Assembly (NCBI GenBank): GCA_023145275.1
Contig: JAGLEB010000137.1
Span: 1-36,821 of the forward strand
Source of the DNA: Flavobacteriales bacterium
GTDB lineage: Bacteria > Bacteroidota > Bacteroidia > Flavobacteriales > JADGDT01
DNA: 36,821 nt
Direction of reading: 5' to 3'
A model generated the notes under the pieces. That model saw nothing but the letters and a program-made list of their open reading frames with translations. It had not been told where the DNA came from and ran no database searches. A program made the position numbers and the translations under genes. Shown here one piece after another: positions 1-7,203 of the stretch (position 1 is its first letter; every line of letters begins with the position of its first letter).

Positions 1-301
1 GTGTTTATCTCTCAAAGTAGCAGAGTCGCAATGCGTATTTTACTTAGCGACTTTGCGAGATTCAAATCGTCATTAGCTAATTGGAGTTTTCGTTTTAAAA
101 CTTACGTCTCAAGGTGACGACGTGCAAATTTAAAGTGTTTTTGAAAATTGACAATGCCTCTTTCTACTACCCACTACAAACGACATATACCCAAAAATTA
201 ACACTTTATCAAATGTATCTTATATTACATAAAAGTAAATATTTATTGTTGTATTTTTGCATCCGTTAAAATATTGAAAATAATTTTACATTTTATAAGA
301 T
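1..301. other. Intergenic region upstream of trxB
   Basis: No gene is visible. Near the left edge AGTCGC (24-29) faces GCGACT (47-52), within a stretch of CTTTGCGA-like words. Such degenerate words are common between Bacteroidota genes, but here this is only a visual resemblance. The right part is strongly A/T-rich and carries the trxB -7 box (252-259). Confidence 0.5.
252..259 (+). promoter_or_regulatory. Candidate trxB promoter, -7 box TATTTTTG
   Basis: The sequence matches the Bacteroidota -7 consensus TAnnTTTG and lies 43 bases before the trxB start codon, giving a leader of roughly 35 bases. No TTG or TTTG is seen at the usual 19-21 base distance upstream, so only one of the two boxes is supported. 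Confidence 0.5.
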
Positions 302-1318
302 ATGAGTGATTCAGTAAAGCAATTTAGTTTTGGAGGAGTTTCAACCCAAGGATCTTCAGATAGTAAAAAAGTTGATGGAGAATCTGTTGAGAGAGTGAAA
401 GTTCTGATTATTGGGTCGGGTCCTGCTGGATATACAGCTGGAATTTACGCATCAAGAGCTGATTTGAAACCTGTATTATACACTGGTATGGAAATGGGTG
501 GTCAGTTAACTACTACTACTGAAGTTGAAAATTTCCCAGGCTATCCAGATGGGATTGATGGGCCATCAATGATGGAAGATTTAAAAAAGCAAGCTGAGCG
601 TTTTGGAACGGATATTCGTTTTGGAATTGTTAAAAGCGCTGAGTTGTCTACAGAAAAGGGAGGAATCCATAAAATTGAAGTAGATGGGGGTAAGATAATT
701 GAGGCTGAAACAGTTATTATCTCTACTGGTGCTTCTGCCAAATATTTAGGACTTGAGTCAGAAACACGTTTAAGAGGTTATGGTATTTCCGCTTGTGCTA
801 CATGTGATGGTTTTTTCTATAAAGGGAAAGATGTTGCAGTTGTAGGTGGTGGCGATACTGCTGCTGAGGAAGCTACTTATTTATCTAAATTGTGTAATAA
901 AGTAACATTGGTAGTCCGTAGAGACGAGCTTAGAGCATCAAAGGTGATGCAGGCTAGGGTTCTTAATACTGAAAACATCGAAGTGAAATGGGATTCTCAA
1001 ATAGAAGAATTTCTTGGTGAAAACGGTGTAGATGGAATTAGACTTGTTAAGAAATCAGGAGAGAAGGAAGATGTAAAATTAGATGGTGTATTTATTGCTA
1101 TAGGTCATAAACCAAATTCTGATTTTGTAAAAGGTCAGGTTGATATGGACGAAACAGGATTTATAAACACTACTGATGGTACAAAAACAAATGTACCTGG
1201 TGTGTTTGCAGCAGGAGATGTGCAGGATAGCAAATATCGTCAAGGTATTACGGCTGCAGGTACTGGAGCAATGGCTGCTATAGATGCCGAGCATTACTTA
1301 GCTTCTTTAGAAGACTAG
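302..1318 (+). CDS. trxB: Thioredoxin-disulfide reductase
   Basis: This is an FAD- and NADPH-dependent cytoplasmic flavoenzyme that reduces thioredoxin. It shows the FAD-binding GxGxxG (IGSGPAG, residues 37-43), the redox-active CATC pair (165-168), the NADPH-site glycines (VGGGDTA, 181-187) and the C-terminal FAD motif GVFAAGD (300-306). These are the landmarks of low-molecular-weight bacterial TrxB in the right order. The 338-residue length exceeds the usual 310-320 because about 30 polar, Ser/Lys-rich residues precede the Rossmann fold. Met1 is kept because it lies a normal distance behind the -7 box at 252-259 and no later Met precedes the fold. The gene is monocistronic, with a strong terminator directly downstream and the rsmD operon converging on it. 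Confidence 0.96.
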   Translation: MSDSVKQFSFGGVSTQGSSDSKKVDGESVERVKVLIIGSGPAGYTAGIYASRADLKPVLYTGMEMGGQLTTTTEVENFPGYPDGIDGPSMMEDLKKQAERFGTDIRFGIVKSAELSTEKGGIHKIEVDGGKIIEAETVIISTGASAKYLGLESETRLRGYGISACATCDGFFYKGKDVAVVGGGDTAAEEATYLSKLCNKVTLVVRRDELRASKVMQARVLNTENIEVKWDSQIEEFLGENGVDGIRLVKKSGEKEDVKLDGVFIAIGHKPNSDFVKGQVDMDETGFINTTDGTKTNVPGVFAAGDVQDSKYRQGITAAGTGAMAAIDAEHYLASLED

Positions 1319-1337
1319 TAAGCTAATACATAATAAG

Positions 1338-1375
1338 ACAAAGCCTTCGTTGATAGCGAAGGCTTTGTTATTTTT
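1338..1375 (+). terminator. Rho-independent terminator of trxB
   Basis: A perfect 12-bp stem, ACAAAGCCTTCG (1338-1349) with CGAAGGCTTTGT (1357-1368), encloses a 7-base loop and is followed by TATTTTT. It sits 20 bases after the trxB stop, and its U-tract overlaps the stop codon of the converging rsmD gene (1374-1376). Confidence 0.92.
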
Positions 1376-1976
1376 ACTCTTTTTCTTCTTCTTCTTCTTC
1401 TTCTTCTTCTTCTTCTTCTTCTTCTTCTTCTTCTGTTTCTAGTTCGAAAAAGCTGAATATTGAAGAACCGTATCTTTTAGAGAATGAAAAATGTTCTACA
1501 TTAGATAAATCCATTTTATTGAAGTGCTCAATGATACACATTCCTCCTTCGTTTAGCATTTCATTTTTGAAAACCATGCTAGGTATAGATTCAAAATCCT
1601 CTTGCGAAAACCCATATGGGGGGTCTGCAAATATGATGTCAGCCTTAAGATTAGTTTTTCTAAGAAATTTATAGACATCTTCCTTTATAGTGTGGAAGTT
1701 TTTCATATCCATCTCTTTTGACATTCTTTCGATGAATCTAGTACATCCAGAGTCTATATCTACCGCTGTTACCTTTTCAGCACCTCGTGATGCAAATTCT
1801 AGACTAACGTTTCCTGTTCCAGCAAAAAGATCTAAAACCTCAATATTGTCGAAGTAATAATGATTATTTATGATGTTGAAAAGAGATTCTTTGGCCATGT
1901 CTGTAGTAGGTCTAACAGGTAGGGTTTTTGGAGCTCTTAACTTTCTTCCTTTATTTTTTCCTGATATTATTCTCAT
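1374..1976 (-). CDS. rsmD: 16S rRNA (guanine-N2)-methyltransferase RsmD with poly-Glu tail
   Basis: RsmD methylates N2 of G966 (E. coli numbering) in 16S rRNA using S-adenosylmethionine. The N-terminus MRIISGKNKGRKL, the SAM-binding motif DLFAGTG (49-55) and the catalytic DPPY (118-121) are all present, and the fold is complete by about residue 178. What follows is odd: a pure run of 17 glutamates (about 182-198) and then Lys-Glu, encoded by 17 identical GAA codons. I know of no catalytic role for such a tail. It is the last gene of a minus-strand group, 8 bases behind the DUF3822 gene, a neighbour it commonly has in Bacteroidota. The tail may be a neutral microsatellite or an acidic extension affecting RNA contact; the sequence cannot decide. 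Confidence 0.95.
   Translation of the reverse strand: MRIISGKNKGRKLRAPKTLPVRPTTDMAKESLFNIINNHYYFDNIEVLDLFAGTGNVSLEFASRGAEKVTAVDIDSGCTRFIERMSKEMDMKNFHTIKEDVYKFLRKTNLKADIIFADPPYGFSQEDFESIPSMVFKNEMLNEGGMCIIEHFNKMDLSNVEHFSFSKRYGSSIFSFFELETEEEEEEEEEEEEEEEEEKE
1383..1433. repeat. (TTC)17 microsatellite in the rsmD 3' end
   Basis: Seventeen uninterrupted TTC triplets read as GAA (Glu) on the minus strand and form the C-terminal acidic tail of RsmD. A TGT/ACA codon bounds it on one side and the penultimate Lys codon on the other. Because the unit is three bases, slippage would change tail length without shifting frame. Confidence 0.97.
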
Positions 1977-1984
1977 AATAGCTG

Positions 1985-2827
1985 CTATTGATTAAAGAGT
2001 ACAAGATATCTGTGCTCATTTATTTTGTCAAGTTCGTGTGAATACAACTTATTGTCTGTCCTCGATCCAAAAGACACGTTGCGCACATATTTATATAGTA
2101 ATTTAAAAAGCTCTGAATTAGCTTCAATTTCACCATATAGTTCAAGTGCAAACTCTTCGGGATTAATCTTTAGTTGTTCGGCAATGAATAATATGAAATA
2201 TACAAAATCCTCTTCGTTTTGATACAAAAAAGAGTTGTACAGTAAAAGTTTTTTATTGTCGATAACAATAACCTCAAATTGCTTGTTTTGTACATGTACA
2301 AACATTTTAAGAGTATTCTCTTTGTGCTTATCTATAAAAGTTTCGATTAGCACACTCGAGAAGTGCTTATAGATAAATTCGCCATAGTTCTCAAATATGT
2401 AATCATTTATCTCTGTATAAGGCGAATATATGTTAGCTAAATCTACTTGTTCTATGATGTCGTATGCTAGATATTCGTTTTCTAGAATTTTATGATTTAA
2501 CCCTAAGTAGGAGTCTAGTTTGTCATCATCGAAAAGAGGAGTTGGTACAAGGGTTGATACCTGATTTATATGAGAAACATTTATATTCTGAAAAGTCATT
2601 TTCAGTAATGAATTTTCGGCATATATTTTTTTTATCTTCTCAAGTAATTGAAGAGGATGTTGAATATCCGTAAAATCATAGCTAACTATAGCTACTATTT
2701 TATTTAGGTCTGAATTCAGTATAGAAAAAGAAAATCCATCCAGCATAAGCTGAATGGATAATTCTAAATTCTTAAAATGTTCTGATTCTAAAGACTTATC
2801 AATCTGGTATAAAACAGGTTTTATCAT
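1985..2827 (-). CDS. DUF3822 family protein
   Basis: This 280-residue soluble protein has no signal peptide or membrane segment. It is recognised as DUF3822, an uncharacterised Bacteroidota family, from overall sequence character and from its position directly upstream of rsmD. The N-terminal half alternates beta-like strands and an acidic linker (about residues 1-120). The C-terminal half contains an FVHVQNKQFEVIVIDNKKLL stretch and a later YGEIE segment, reminiscent of a duplicated actin/RNase H-like fold, but that is inference. The start at 2827 leaves 44 bases to the upstream gene. Its function is unknown; the link with rsmD could mean a ribosome-related role or simple co-transcription. 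Confidence 0.85.
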   Translation of the reverse strand: MIKPVLYQIDKSLESEHFKNLELSIQLMLDGFSFSILNSDLNKIVAIVSYDFTDIQHPLQLLEKIKKIYAENSLLKMTFQNINVSHINQVSTLVPTPLFDDDKLDSYLGLNHKILENEYLAYDIIEQVDLANIYSPYTEINDYIFENYGEFIYKHFSSVLIETFIDKHKENTLKMFVHVQNKQFEVIVIDNKKLLLYNSFLYQNEEDFVYFILFIAEQLKINPEEFALELYGEIEANSELFKLLYKYVRNVSFGSRTDNKLYSHELDKINEHRYLVLFNQ

Positions 2828-2871
2828 TCTTTACTTTCAGATTCATTTATTTTATAATAAAAATATATTTT

Positions 2872-3510
2872 TTAGTTCGCTCTCTTAAAGTTAGGCTCTA
2901 AATATTTAGGCCAGTTACCACTTATGCTAGCTTGTTCTAAATCTCCAACCTGAAGGTAATCACCTTTTACGTCAAAAGCATCAACAGCTTCTAGTACTAA
3001 TTGCTTATCAAGACCTTCAAGAATTTTAATTTTCTTCACACGAGCAACAAAAACAGGAACAATAATTCCGTTTTTATTAAGTTCTGCTGTTTTTAACTCA
3101 AATTTCTGATCAGTATCTGGAATATTCATCATATTCTTGTAGCTAGGCTTCTGAGGAAAGAGAGAATCTTTAACAGAAACAAAACCTAAAGTATCAATGA
3201 TAACTTCTTCTGTAAGCATATCCATACGGTATGTATCGTTATATGCCATATAACTAGTATCTTTTCTCGAAATCAAAGTAAACTCTGCTGTGTCAACAAA
3301 CTCTACTAGTTTATCCCAATTGTTTGAGAATTTACCATTTATAGCCTTGTAAGCTATCTGAGACTTTCTAATGTCTAATAGATGCCCTATAGATTGTGTA
3401 TATCTATGTTCTTTTTCCTTTTCAAATTGTATAGGAGCCATAATCGAGTTGTACACAACATATGCCATAAAAGCAATTGGTAGCCAAAGAACTATTTTTA
3501 ATATTTTCAT
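2872..3510 (-). CDS. Membrane-anchored hypothetical protein with pseudopilin-like N-terminus
   Basis: I do not recognise a named family. The 212-residue protein starts with one hydrophobic segment (about 4-24) and the rest looks exported. Residues about 36-75 (including IRKSQIAYKAINGKFSNNWD) resemble the region after the membrane helix in type II secretion pseudopilins, where a helix leads into an xxAYxxxxGxYxxxWxxL pattern. No prepilin peptidase site (G followed by F/M-T-L-x-E) precedes the helix, so it is not a canonical pilin. The remainder is charged and beta-rich, with no Cys. It is first in a minus-strand group with the DUF3822 gene and rsmD, read from a candidate promoter at 3630-3637. 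Confidence 0.75.
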   Translation of the reverse strand: MKILKIVLWLPIAFMAYVVYNSIMAPIQFEKEKEHRYTQSIGHLLDIRKSQIAYKAINGKFSNNWDKLVEFVDTAEFTLISRKDTSYMAYNDTYRMDMLTEEVIIDTLGFVSVKDSLFPQKPSYKNMMNIPDTDQKFELKTAELNKNGIIVPVFVARVKKIKILEGLDKQLVLEAVDAFDVKGDYLQVGDLEQASISGNWPKYLEPNFKRAN

Positions 3511-3629
3511 CTGTTAATAATTTGATGTTTTTGGTCGGATGTCACATTCATATTGTTGTAAACAACTTATGAACACTTCATCATTGAACTTAATTATTAT
3601 TTGTAAATAAATTTTATACTTAATCTTCG

Positions 3630-3637
3630 CAAAGTTA
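3630..3637 (-). promoter_or_regulatory. Candidate promoter of the minus-strand rsmD group, -7 box TAACTTTG
   Basis: On the minus strand these bases read TAACTTTG, a match to TAnnTTTG. It would start transcription roughly 110 bases before the start codon at 3510. A clear -33 TTTG is not present at the expected distance. Confidence 0.4.
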
Positions 3638-3741
3638 TAATTTTTTTTGATTAAGAAAAGCTTTTATGCGACTAACAATATATAATATATTAGGTAATAT
3701 TGCATATTGATAATAGAATTAATAAAAATTATATTTTTTCG

Positions 3742-5175
3742 ATGAATGCCAATACGTTTCGTGATTTAATTTTAAAGGAGTTTCCATTTATTCCAACAGA
3801 TGATCAGTTAGAATTAATTGACGGTATCTCGAAGTTTATTTTTTCTGATGATACTAGCGAGTTATTATTACTTAAAGGATATGCCGGTACTGGAAAAACT
3901 ACTGTAATATCTGCTATTGTCAAGCATTTGTGGCGAGCAAAGAAGAAATCTACTCTCTTAGCTCCAACAGGTAGAGCAGCTAAAGTTATTAGTTCTTATT
4001 CTAAGCAAAAAGCTTTTACAATACACAGGCGAATATACAAACCAAAGGCATCTACTGGATTTGGAGTTCAGTTTGTTCGTCAAAAAAATACTTCCTTAGA
4101 TACTATTTTTTTTGTAGATGAAGCTTCTATGATTTCGGATACTCAAACTGACGGGAAAACTTTTGCAAGTAATTCTCTTCTTGACGATTTTATGGAGTTT
4201 ATTAGTGAGGGTAGAAGGTGTAAGCTGATATTAATTGGTGATGAGGCCCAATTACCTCCAGTTCATTTAGATATAAGCCCTGCACTAGATAAGGATACTT
4301 TGTACTCGAGGTATGACAAGAAAGTTATACAGTTTCAATTAAAACAAGTATTAAGGCAAGAGGCTGATTCGGGGATTCTCAGGAACGCAACCTTAATAAG
4401 GCATATTCAGAAGCAAGGTTTTTATGATGATTTTAAGTTCGATTTAAATGATCAAGCTGAAGTAATAAGGCTTAATGATGGATATGATATAGAAAGTGCT
4501 ATACATTCGAGTTATGACAATGCTGGAATTGAAGAAACAACTATTATTGTTAGATCTAATAAGAGAGCCAACTTGTACAATCAACAAATTAGGTCGAGGA
4601 TAAGAATGCTTGAGAATGAGGTTGAAGCTGGAGATATTCTTATGGTTGTGAAGAATAATTATTTTTGGTTGGAGTCAAAGTCAGCACCTGGATTTATTGC
4701 TAATGGTGATACCGTTGAGGTTTTGAGAATTAAGGAGATTAAGGAGTTATATGGTTTTAGGTTTGCAGAAGTAGAATTGCAACTTGTTGACTATCCTGAA
4801 GAGAAAAGTTTCGAGAGTGTAATAATGCTTGATACATTATATGTTGAAGCTCCATCATTGCCATATGAAGAAACTAATAGATTGTACACTGAAGTAAATA
4901 AAGATTACGAAGAAATAAAAAGTAAAGCACAACGATATAAGAAAGTTAAAGAAAATCCTTATTTTAATGCTCTTCAAGTTAAATTTGCATATGCAGTAAC
5001 TTGTCATAAGTCGCAAGGTGGACAATGGGCTAATGTTTTTGTAGAACAAGCTTGGCTGCCTGATGGAATAGATTTAGATTATCTTAGGTGGCTATATACG
5101 GCAATAACTAGGGCAAAAGAAAAAGTTTACCTTATAGGCTTCAGTGATGAATATTTTGAATTAGAAGAGTATTAA
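3742..5175 (+). CDS. ATP-dependent DNA helicase, SF1B RecD/Dda-like
   Basis: This 477-residue protein is probably a 5'-3' DNA helicase in repair or replication restart. Motifs of superfamily 1B appear in order: Walker A GYAGTGKTT (46-54), motif Ia APTGRAA (74-80), Walker B DEAS (126-129), motif III GDEAQLPP (166-173), a motif IV-type RSNKRAN, motif V CHKSQG (421-426) and motif VI YTAITRAKEKV (from about 452). This is the AAA_30 plus UvrD_C_2 layout. The frame is open back to a TTG at 3700, but the ATG at 3742 is preferred because it directly precedes the conserved N-terminal region. It lacks the long N-terminal domain of true RecD2, so a compact Dda-like helicase is the better name. An acyltransferase gene follows after 34 bases. 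Confidence 0.9.
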   Translation: MNANTFRDLILKEFPFIPTDDQLELIDGISKFIFSDDTSELLLLKGYAGTGKTTVISAIVKHLWRAKKKSTLLAPTGRAAKVISSYSKQKAFTIHRRIYKPKASTGFGVQFVRQKNTSLDTIFFVDEASMISDTQTDGKTFASNSLLDDFMEFISEGRRCKLILIGDEAQLPPVHLDISPALDKDTLYSRYDKKVIQFQLKQVLRQEADSGILRNATLIRHIQKQGFYDDFKFDLNDQAEVIRLNDGYDIESAIHSSYDNAGIEETTIIVRSNKRANLYNQQIRSRIRMLENEVEAGDILMVVKNNYFWLESKSAPGFIANGDTVEVLRIKEIKELYGFRFAEVELQLVDYPEEKSFESVIMLDTLYVEAPSLPYEETNRLYTEVNKDYEEIKSKAQRYKKVKENPYFNALQVKFAYAVTCHKSQGGQWANVFVEQAWLPDGIDLDYLRWLYTAITRAKEKVYLIGFSDEYFELEEY

Positions 5176-5209
5176 TTTGTAATTTTATTACAATTTAAAA
5201 TATAGAAGT

Positions 5210-5785
5210 ATGAAAAAGTTAATAGCTAATATTGTTTTTAAATTATTTGGTTGGAAAACTGTAATAGAAGAGTCTGAGCATTTAACTAAATGTGTTATGA
5301 TTGCTGCTCCACATACTAGTAATTGGGATTTTTTGTTCACAGTTATGGTTTTTTGGAAACACGATATTATGTTTAGGTTTTTTGTTAAAGATAGTTATAC
5401 GGAATCATTTATACTGGGTCCAATTGCAAGGATGTTTGGTGCAATAGGGGTAGATAGAAGCAAAGGACAAAATCTTGTTGAATTTGCAAGTAACCTTATA
5501 AAAAGTAATAAAAATCTAGTCGTGCTAGTTCCTGCTGAAGGAACACGCAAGAGAGTAGAGAAATGGAAAACAGGCTTTTATTATATTGCTAAATCGGCTG
5601 ATGTTCCTGTAGCTCTAGGGTACTTAGATTTTGAGAAAAAAGTTGGAGGTGTTGGACCAATGATATTTCCCAGCGACAATATGAATTCTGATTTTGATAG
5701 GATTCAAGATTTTTACTTTGATAAAGTGGGTAAACACCCTGAGCTTTACAATCCGAAAATATATCAAGGTGATTTTAAAACATAG
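5210..5785 (+). CDS. PlsC-like 1-acylglycerol-3-phosphate acyltransferase family protein
   Basis: A 191-residue acyltransferase. The catalytic HX4D motif is seen as H35-TSNW-D40, and the glycerol-phosphate-binding block appears as PAEGTR (108-113, normally FPEGTR). GAIGVDRS (78-84) matches the usual segment between them. The family moves fatty acyl chains onto lysophosphatidate or onto other acyl acceptors. This short version without an N-terminal membrane anchor is common in Bacteroidota, and its acceptor cannot be predicted. It lies 34 bases after the helicase gene, probably co-transcribed, and ends before the polysaccharide promoter. Confidence 0.85.
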   Translation: MKKLIANIVFKLFGWKTVIEESEHLTKCVMIAAPHTSNWDFLFTVMVFWKHDIMFRFFVKDSYTESFILGPIARMFGAIGVDRSKGQNLVEFASNLIKSNKNLVVLVPAEGTRKRVEKWKTGFYYIAKSADVPVALGYLDFEKKVGGVGPMIFPSDNMNSDFDRIQDFYFDKVGKHPELYNPKIYQGDFKT

Positions 5786-5901
5786 TCTCTTTATTCGCTA
5801 TATAGATGCCTTATCAATCCAATTATTTCTATTTAATTTAATATATAAATAATGTTTCAGGTATTTATCTATATGTCAGCGGTTTGAGTTTCGTTTATTA
5901 T

Positions 5902-5932
5902 TTTGTCTAGTGATAAAACTTACATACTTTTG
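5902..5932 (+). promoter_or_regulatory. Promoter of the polysaccharide operon, TTTG-N19-TACTTTTG
   Basis: TTTG (5902-5905) is followed after exactly 19 bases by TACTTTTG (5925-5932). This matches the Bacteroidota consensus TTTG-N19-TAnnTTTG at both boxes. Transcription would begin near 5938-5940, about 20 bases before the ATG at 5958. The position rules out the upstream in-frame ATG at 5910 as the start of the Wzz-like gene. Confidence 0.8.
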
Positions 5933-5957
5933 CGAAATATATAAATATCACGCAATA

Positions 5958-7043
5958 ATGGATCAAAATAAGGTAGCTCAAAACAATTCAGGAAAAAAAT
6001 CACAGGAAGAAGAAATTGATTTAGGTCAGCTCTTTATCCTCATAGGCAAAGGGTTCTCAAAACTTTTCAATTTCATTGGGAGTATTTTTAGATCTATTTT
6101 TAATGGCATTATTAATTTTATACTATTTCTGCGAAGAAATACAATTAAGCTTTTTATAGCGTCTTTAATAGGTGCTGTTTTGGGGGGAGTATATCAACAT
6201 TATTACAAAACCACTACATACGAATCGTCAATGACAGTCCAACCAAACTATGGTTCGTCAGTTCAGTTGTATAAAAATATCGATTTTTATCAGAATTTGG
6301 TTAAACAAAAGGATGTAGAAAAATTGGCGTCTAATTTAAATTTGAGTGTGGAAGAAGCTGAAAGTATCACATTTCTTGAAGTAGAACCTTACGAGAATGA
6401 GAATCAAGTTCTTATTGCATACGAGTCATTTATATCAACCTTAGATTCATCTGTGACAAAATACCTTGAATATGAAAAGTTCGCGGAGGAGCAACCTGTC
6501 GAGTCTTTCAAATATCACATCATAACTGTGAAATCTAAGGATAAATATATTTTCGACAAGTTAAGAAGCCCGATTATTGCATCAATTATTAGAAATCCCT
6601 ATTATGATTTAATGAAAGGTTCATCATATTCGAACCTAATGAGAAAGAAAAAAGCAGTTGAGCATTCTATGAGTGAGCTTGATAGTTTGAGGTTGCTTTA
6701 TAAAAGGGTAATGATTACCGAAAGTGAAAAGAAGAGCTCTGGTGGAACTAATTTCTTCATGGGCAATGTTGGTGCTAATAGGAACGATGCACTTGTTTTT
6801 GATAAGTTTATGGATATGAATGAGATATTGATAGATGTTAATAAACAGCTTGCAGAGGAGAGTGAGGTGATAAATGTTGTTTCAAGTTTTAATCCTATTG
6901 GTTCTAAAGTTGCTGGCCTAAAACGAAATCTAATAGTGGTTGGTTTTATTGCAGGATTCATTATTGCTTTTATGACTATAATAGTTATGGGTCTAAATAA
7001 GGAGCTTAATCATATAGAGGAAAAGTTGAAAAGTCGTAAATAA
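5958..7043 (+). CDS. Wzz-like polysaccharide chain-length determinant protein
   Basis: This is a polysaccharide co-polymerase-type inner-membrane protein of 361 residues, expected to set the chain length made by the Wzy polymerase. After a polar N-terminus and an amphipathic stretch, membrane segments lie at about 62-80 and 324-347. The region between them is periplasmic and helix-rich, and a short charged tail follows. There is no C-terminal tyrosine kinase domain, so it is Wzz-like rather than Wzc-like. The start at 5958 was chosen because the promoter at 5902-5932 places the transcript start after the ATG at 5910. It is the first gene of the polysaccharide locus. The exact subfamily is uncertain, as sequence conservation in this group is low. 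Confidence 0.8.
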   Translation: MDQNKVAQNNSGKKSQEEEIDLGQLFILIGKGFSKLFNFIGSIFRSIFNGIINFILFLRRNTIKLFIASLIGAVLGGVYQHYYKTTTYESSMTVQPNYGSSVQLYKNIDFYQNLVKQKDVEKLASNLNLSVEEAESITFLEVEPYENENQVLIAYESFISTLDSSVTKYLEYEKFAEEQPVESFKYHIITVKSKDKYIFDKLRSPIIASIIRNPYYDLMKGSSYSNLMRKKKAVEHSMSELDSLRLLYKRVMITESEKKSSGGTNFFMGNVGANRNDALVFDKFMDMNEILIDVNKQLAEESEVINVVSSFNPIGSKVAGLKRNLIVVGFIAGFIIAFMTIIVMGLNKELNHIEEKLKSRK

Positions 7044-7052
7044 TTCACTTAG

Positions 7053-7082
7053 TACCTTAAAGCCATTTGCGGATTTAAGGTA
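7053..7082. other. Hairpin between the Wzz-like gene and ugd
   Basis: A perfect 9-bp inverted repeat, TACCTTAAA (7053-7061) with TTTAAGGTA (7074-7082), surrounds a 12-base loop. A U-rich run occurs only about 17 bases later, so it is not a standard terminator. It could be an RNA-processing or stabilising structure. Confidence 0.45.
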
Positions 7083-7203
7083 GTATCTGAACTATATATT
7101 TTTTGTACATCATCTAATACATTTCTGTTGTATGATTTGTGATTGATGTTGCGAAGCTGTAAAAAAATGGTATTGCCAATTGTTTATGAGTAAAAGAAGT
7201 AAT

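Noticed and set aside
1383..1433. Frameshifting contingency locus (on/off phase variation) at the rsmD tract
   Set aside because: The unit is three bases, so gain or loss keeps the frame; only tail length can vary.
1383..1433. CRISPR-like repeat
   Set aside because: It is a simple triplet microsatellite with no spacers; no spaced direct repeats or cas genes are present in the window.
3700..3741. TTG start for the helicase gene
   Set aside because: It would add 14 residues with no family support; the ATG at 3742 precedes the conserved region directly.
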